Origin: an uncultured Pseudoflavonifractor sp.
GTDB taxonomy: Bacteria; Bacillota; Clostridia; Oscillospirales; Oscillospiraceae
Length of the DNA stretch: 14,384 nt
Direction of reading: 5' to 3'
NCBI GenBank assembly: GCA_947383685.1
Contig: CANDEE010000044.1
Coordinates: 1 to 14,384 of the forward strand
A model generated the notes under the pieces. It worked only from the letters and a program-made list of their open reading frames with translations. It was not told where the DNA came from and did no database searches. Below are positions 11,269-14,384 of the stretch, piece after piece. Position numbers and translations under genes: made by a program. The first letter of the stretch is position 1; each line of letters begins with the position of its first letter.

Positions 11269-13917
11269 TCAGCCCATAGCGGCGGCAGATTCCTCCAACT
11301 TGGCAATGAGGGCTTTCAGCTCCTCACAGCGCTGCTTCTCGGCAGCCACCACCTGCTCGGGGGCTTTGGAAAGGAATCCGGGATTCTGAAGCTTGGCTTC
11401 CAGGCCCGCAAGCTGGCCCTTCTTCTGGCCCAGCTCCTTTTGGATGCGGGCTTTTTCTTTTTCCAAATCCACCAGCTCACGGAGGGGCATAAAGACCCGT
11501 GCGGCATGGGTGATGACCTCCACCAGTCCCTGAGCGGTAGCGTCGGCGCTGGAGGGGCTTTCCGCCACTCCCACCACCGTCACGTCGCTGGCATAGGCCA
11601 GGCGCTTCAGGAGGGGGACACCCTGGGTAAAGATTGCTGTTTCAAGGGTAGAGATGGTGAGCTGGGCCTTTTTGGAGGGAGGCACGTTCAGCTCAGCCCG
11701 CTTGCCCCGGATGGCCCGGGTCACATCAATGAGCAGGTCGACCGCCTTTTCCTCCGCAGGGAAATTCAGTTCCGCCTTCTCCTCGGGCCACTTTTGGAGC
11801 ATCAGGTAGTCCCCTTCATGGGGCAGGGACTGCCATATCTCCTCGGTGAGGAAGGGCATAAAGGGATGGAGCAGCTTCAGAGTCTCGGTAAGGACGTAGC
11901 ACAGCACGTTCTGGGCATTCTCCTTGGCCTTCTGATCCTCCCCCTGAAGCCGGGCCTTGGTAAACTCAATATACCAGTCGCAGAAGTCGTCCCAGATAAA
12001 GTCGTAGATCTTCTGGGCCGCCACCCCCAACTCGTAATCGTCCATGTTTTCCGTAAGGCTGGGGATCAGGGCGTTGAGCTTGGACAGGATCCACTTATCC
12101 TCCTGAGTCAGTTCCTTGGGCAGCTCCACATGGCCGATGGTCAGGTTCATTTGGACAAAGCGGCTGGCGTTCCAAATCTTATTGGCAAAGTTCCGCATAG
12201 CCTCACACCGCTCGGAAAGAAAACGCATATCATTGCCGGGAGAGTTGCCTGTCACCAGGTTAAAGCGGAGAGCATCGGCTCCGTACTGCTCCGCCACCAC
12301 CAGGGGATCCACACCGTTGCCCAGGCTCTTGGACATTTTGCGGCCCTTGTCGTCCCGGACAAGGCCGTGGATAAGAACCGTGTGGAAGGGGGGCTTGCCC
12401 GTGTGCTCACAGGCGGAGAAGATCATCCGGGCCACCCAGAAGAAGATGATGTCATAGCCTGTGACCAACACGTCAGTGGGATAGAAATACTGGAAATCCT
12501 CGGTGTTCTCAGGCCAGCCCAAGGTAGAGAAGGGCCACAGGGCCGAGGAGAACCAGGTGTCCAGCACATCGTCCTCCTGGTGAATGCGCTTGCTGCCGCA
12601 GTGGCAGCACTCTGCGGGGTCAGTCTCGGAAACGGTCAGCTTGCCGCAATCATCGCAGGTCCAGGCAGGGATGCGGTGGCCCCACCAGAGCTGGCGGGAG
12701 ATACACCAGTCCCGGACGTTCTCCATCCAGTTGATATAAGTTTTGGAAAAGCGGTCGGGGACGAACCGGGTCTCCCCTTCCTTCACCACCCGCAGGGCCT
12801 CTTTCGCCAGAGGCTCCATTTTGACAAACCACTGGGCGGAGATGAGGGGCTCCACGTCATGGTGGCAGCGGGAGCAGGTGCCCACATTGTGCTGGTGGGC
12901 CTCCACCTTCACAAGATACCCCTGCTCCTCCAGGGCGGCAATGATAGCCTTCCGGGCCTCGTAGCGATCCATGCCGGAATACTTGCCGTAGCCCTCCACC
13001 ACCTTGCCGTTGTCATCCAAAACCCGAATGGTTTCCAAGTTGTGGCGGAGGCCCACCTCAAAGTCGTTGGGATCGTGGGCGGGGGTCATCTTCACGCAGC
13101 CTGTTCCAAACTCCAAATCCACATATTCGTCAGCTACGATGGGCATTTCCCGGCCCACCAGGGGCAGGACGCATTTTTTGCCCACAATATCCCGGTAGCG
13201 GTCATCGGCGGGATTCACCGCCACGCCCGTATCGCCCAGCATGGTTTCAGGACGGGTGGTGGCTACGATGACGTACTTGTCCGTCTCTCCCTGGATGGGG
13301 TAGCGGATATGCCAAAGGTGGCCGGGTTTGTCCTGATATTCCACCTCCACGTCGGAAAGGGCAGTGACGCAGTGGGGACACCAGTTGATAATGCGGGAGC
13401 CCTTATAGATAAGGCCCTTGTCGTAAAGGCTGACGAACACGTGGCGGACAGCCTTGGAAAGGCCCTCGTCCATGGTGAACCGGGCCCGGTCCCAGTCGCA
13501 GGAGACGCCCAGCTTCTTCTGCTGCTCCACGATACGGGCACCGTACTTGTGCTTCCAGTCCCAGACCCGCTCCAAAAACTTCTCCCGGCCCAAGTCGTAA
13601 CGGCTGAGGCCCTCGTTCTCCCGCAGGTTTTCCTCCACCTTGGCCTGGGTGGCGATACCCGCGTGGTCAGTGCCGGGAACCCACAGGGCGGCGTAGCCCT
13701 GCATCCGCTTAAAGCGGGTCAGGATGTCCTGGAGCGTGCAGTCCATGGCGTGGCCCATGTGGAGCTGGCCCGTCACGTTGGGGGGCGGCATGACGATGGT
13801 AAAGGGCTTTTTGCCGGGATCCCGGTGGCCCTTGAAGCAGCCGGCCTTTTCCCACATTTCATAGATGCGGCCTTCCACCTCTTGGGGCTCATAGGCCTTG
13901 GGTAATTCTTTCGCCAT
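11269..13917 (-). CDS. valS: Valyl-tRNA synthetase
   Basis: The 882-residue product is a full-length class I synthetase that charges tRNA-Val. The Rossmann signature is PPPNVTGQLHMGHAMD (44-59, with HMGH as the HIGH motif), and KMSKS is at 527-531. The editing domain shows TTRPETMLGDTGVAVNP (220-236) and AHDPNDFEVG (280-289), which remove wrongly attached threonine. Zinc-type cysteine pairs appear at 348-351 (CSRC) and 421-440 (CDDC...CCHC). The anticodon-binding domain contains DDFCDWYIEFTK, and a C-terminal coiled coil (about 815-880) has the usual valine-enzyme arm. ATG 13917 follows AGGAGG. It begins 18 bases after the YcxB-like gene, so it is co-transcribed with it. No T-box leader is visible between them. 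Confidence 0.98.
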   Translation of the reverse strand: MAKELPKAYEPQEVEGRIYEMWEKAGCFKGHRDPGKKPFTIVMPPPNVTGQLHMGHAMDCTLQDILTRFKRMQGYAALWVPGTDHAGIATQAKVEENLRENEGLSRYDLGREKFLERVWDWKHKYGARIVEQQKKLGVSCDWDRARFTMDEGLSKAVRHVFVSLYDKGLIYKGSRIINWCPHCVTALSDVEVEYQDKPGHLWHIRYPIQGETDKYVIVATTRPETMLGDTGVAVNPADDRYRDIVGKKCVLPLVGREMPIVADEYVDLEFGTGCVKMTPAHDPNDFEVGLRHNLETIRVLDDNGKVVEGYGKYSGMDRYEARKAIIAALEEQGYLVKVEAHQHNVGTCSRCHHDVEPLISAQWFVKMEPLAKEALRVVKEGETRFVPDRFSKTYINWMENVRDWCISRQLWWGHRIPAWTCDDCGKLTVSETDPAECCHCGSKRIHQEDDVLDTWFSSALWPFSTLGWPENTEDFQYFYPTDVLVTGYDIIFFWVARMIFSACEHTGKPPFHTVLIHGLVRDDKGRKMSKSLGNGVDPLVVAEQYGADALRFNLVTGNSPGNDMRFLSERCEAMRNFANKIWNASRFVQMNLTIGHVELPKELTQEDKWILSKLNALIPSLTENMDDYELGVAAQKIYDFIWDDFCDWYIEFTKARLQGEDQKAKENAQNVLCYVLTETLKLLHPFMPFLTEEIWQSLPHEGDYLMLQKWPEEKAELNFPAEEKAVDLLIDVTRAIRGKRAELNVPPSKKAQLTISTLETAIFTQGVPLLKRLAYASDVTVVGVAESPSSADATAQGLVEVITHAARVFMPLRELVDLEKEKARIQKELGQKKGQLAGLEAKLQNPGFLSKAPEQVVAAEKQRCEELKALIAKLEESAAAMG

Positions 13918-13935
13918 TTTCGGTTCCTCCTATTT

Positions 13936-14384
13936 TTAAGTCAGTTCTTTGATCTCTTTTCCCAGCTTTTCTGTCAAAAAGGCTCTCAACGCGGCTTTCT
14001 CTCCCCGGATCAAGGCCCGCTCCGGGAGAAGCATGGCGTGGCGCTTGTCCAGAAAGAGAAAGTACCGCTCCTTGTAGCGGTAGGCTCCGATAACCGCCGA
14101 ATAGGGGTAAGAGCTCTCCCCTTTTTCGCTTTTGCCGTGGACGCTTTCCTCCTCCAACGTTACGGTAAAAGCCCCCTCGTTCTGTACCATCATCCGCTTG
14201 GAGCGCCAGGCGGTGCCCTGGTGGTAGAATAGGAAAATCGCGGCAAACAGCACTCCCGCCGCCAGCAGGATAAGGCCCGTTACCATGCTGCCCTCAGAAA
14301 GCAGAAAAACGCCCATACCCAAATAGGCGATCCCCAGCAGGGCCAGCACCGTCCGGTAAATCAGCACCTTTTTGCGGCGGTATG
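13936..14384 (-). CDS. YcxB-like membrane protein, 5' end outside the window
   Basis: The reading frame is open to the right edge. A GTG at 14367 could be read as a start, but no ribosome binding site precedes it and the frame continues as YRRKK just ahead of it, so the true start most likely lies beyond 14384. The visible 149 residues contain a basic patch, two close hydrophobic segments (LIYRTVLALLGIAYLGMGVF and, after SEGSMV, TGLILLAAGVLFAAIFLFYH) and a soluble C-terminal part of beta type: FTVTLEEESVHGKSEKGESS, then YSAVIGAYRYKERYFLFLDKRHAMLLP. This is the plan of the YcxB-like family: twin helices, then a PH-like domain with a conserved Tyr/Phe-Leu-Phe strand and a Leu-Leu-Pro. Its function is unknown. 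It is the upstream neighbour of valS. Confidence 0.72.
   Translation of the reverse strand, partial: YRRKKVLIYRTVLALLGIAYLGMGVFLLSEGSMVTGLILLAAGVLFAAIFLFYHQGTAWRSKRMMVQNEGAFTVTLEEESVHGKSEKGESSYPYSAVIGAYRYKERYFLFLDKRHAMLLPERALIRGEKAALRAFLTEKLGKEIKELT

Noticed and set aside
11440..13905. A long open frame (about 820 codons) on the plus strand opposite valS
   Set aside because: It is an antisense shadow of valS: it mirrors the synthetase codons, its product is a His/Gly/Val-rich low-complexity sequence with no recognisable domain, and it has no ribosome binding site.
13918..13935. T-box riboswitch expected before valS
   Set aside because: Only 18 bases separate valS from the upstream YcxB-like gene. 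Any T-box would have to lie beyond the window, before that gene.

Overview
The window looks like chromosomal DNA of an endospore-forming, fairly GC-rich member of the Clostridia, most likely an Oscillospiraceae-type gut bacterium. The evidence is a complete spoIIAA-spoIIAB-sigF operon, strong AGGAGG-type ribosome binding sites, SigA-type promoters and the codon usage. The genus assignment is inference. I see no tRNA, rRNA, CRISPR array, insertion sequence or phage gene.

Layout. (1) 1-656, minus: the start of a membrane mannosyltransferase of the PIG-V type, cut by the window edge. (2) 739-2117, plus: from a divergent promoter, a conserved 98-residue protein of unknown function and a secreted SH3-SH3-NlpC/P60 cell-wall hydrolase, ending in a strong terminator. 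(3) 2171-2587, minus: a small coiled-coil protein with an acidic Pro/Ala-rich tail, convergent with (2) across a 21-bp inverted repeat. (4) 2779-3591, plus: a protein with 21 cysteines in 270 residues, preceded by a sequence resembling a mother-cell (SigK/SigE) sporulation promoter. This is the best candidate here for an undescribed spore-surface protein. (5) 8629 down to 3658, minus: a four-gene cluster of a GtrB/DPM1-type polyprenyl-phosphate glycosyltransferase, a GtrA-type membrane protein, an 889-residue secreted protein made of three diverged Asp-box repeats, and an SPL-family radical SAM protein. (6) 10192 down to 8729, minus: the spoIIA operon, which controls the first forespore-specific sigma factor. 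(7) 11154-10285, minus: a lipoprotein with a long Pro/Thr spacer and a C-terminal domain resembling IseA DL-endopeptidase inhibitors. (8) 13917-11269, minus: valyl-tRNA synthetase, behind a YcxB-like membrane protein that runs off the right end.

Most of the window is ordinary core genome: sigF control, valS and wall remodelling. Points that merit a second look are the Cys-rich protein with its putative sporulation promoter, the coupling of a GtrB/GtrA pair to a giant repeat protein, the placement of a TATAAT at the foot of the terminator ahead of spoIIAA, and the co-occurrence of an NlpC/P60 hydrolase with an IseA-like lipoprotein. I found no convincing entirely new multi-gene defence or mobile system.
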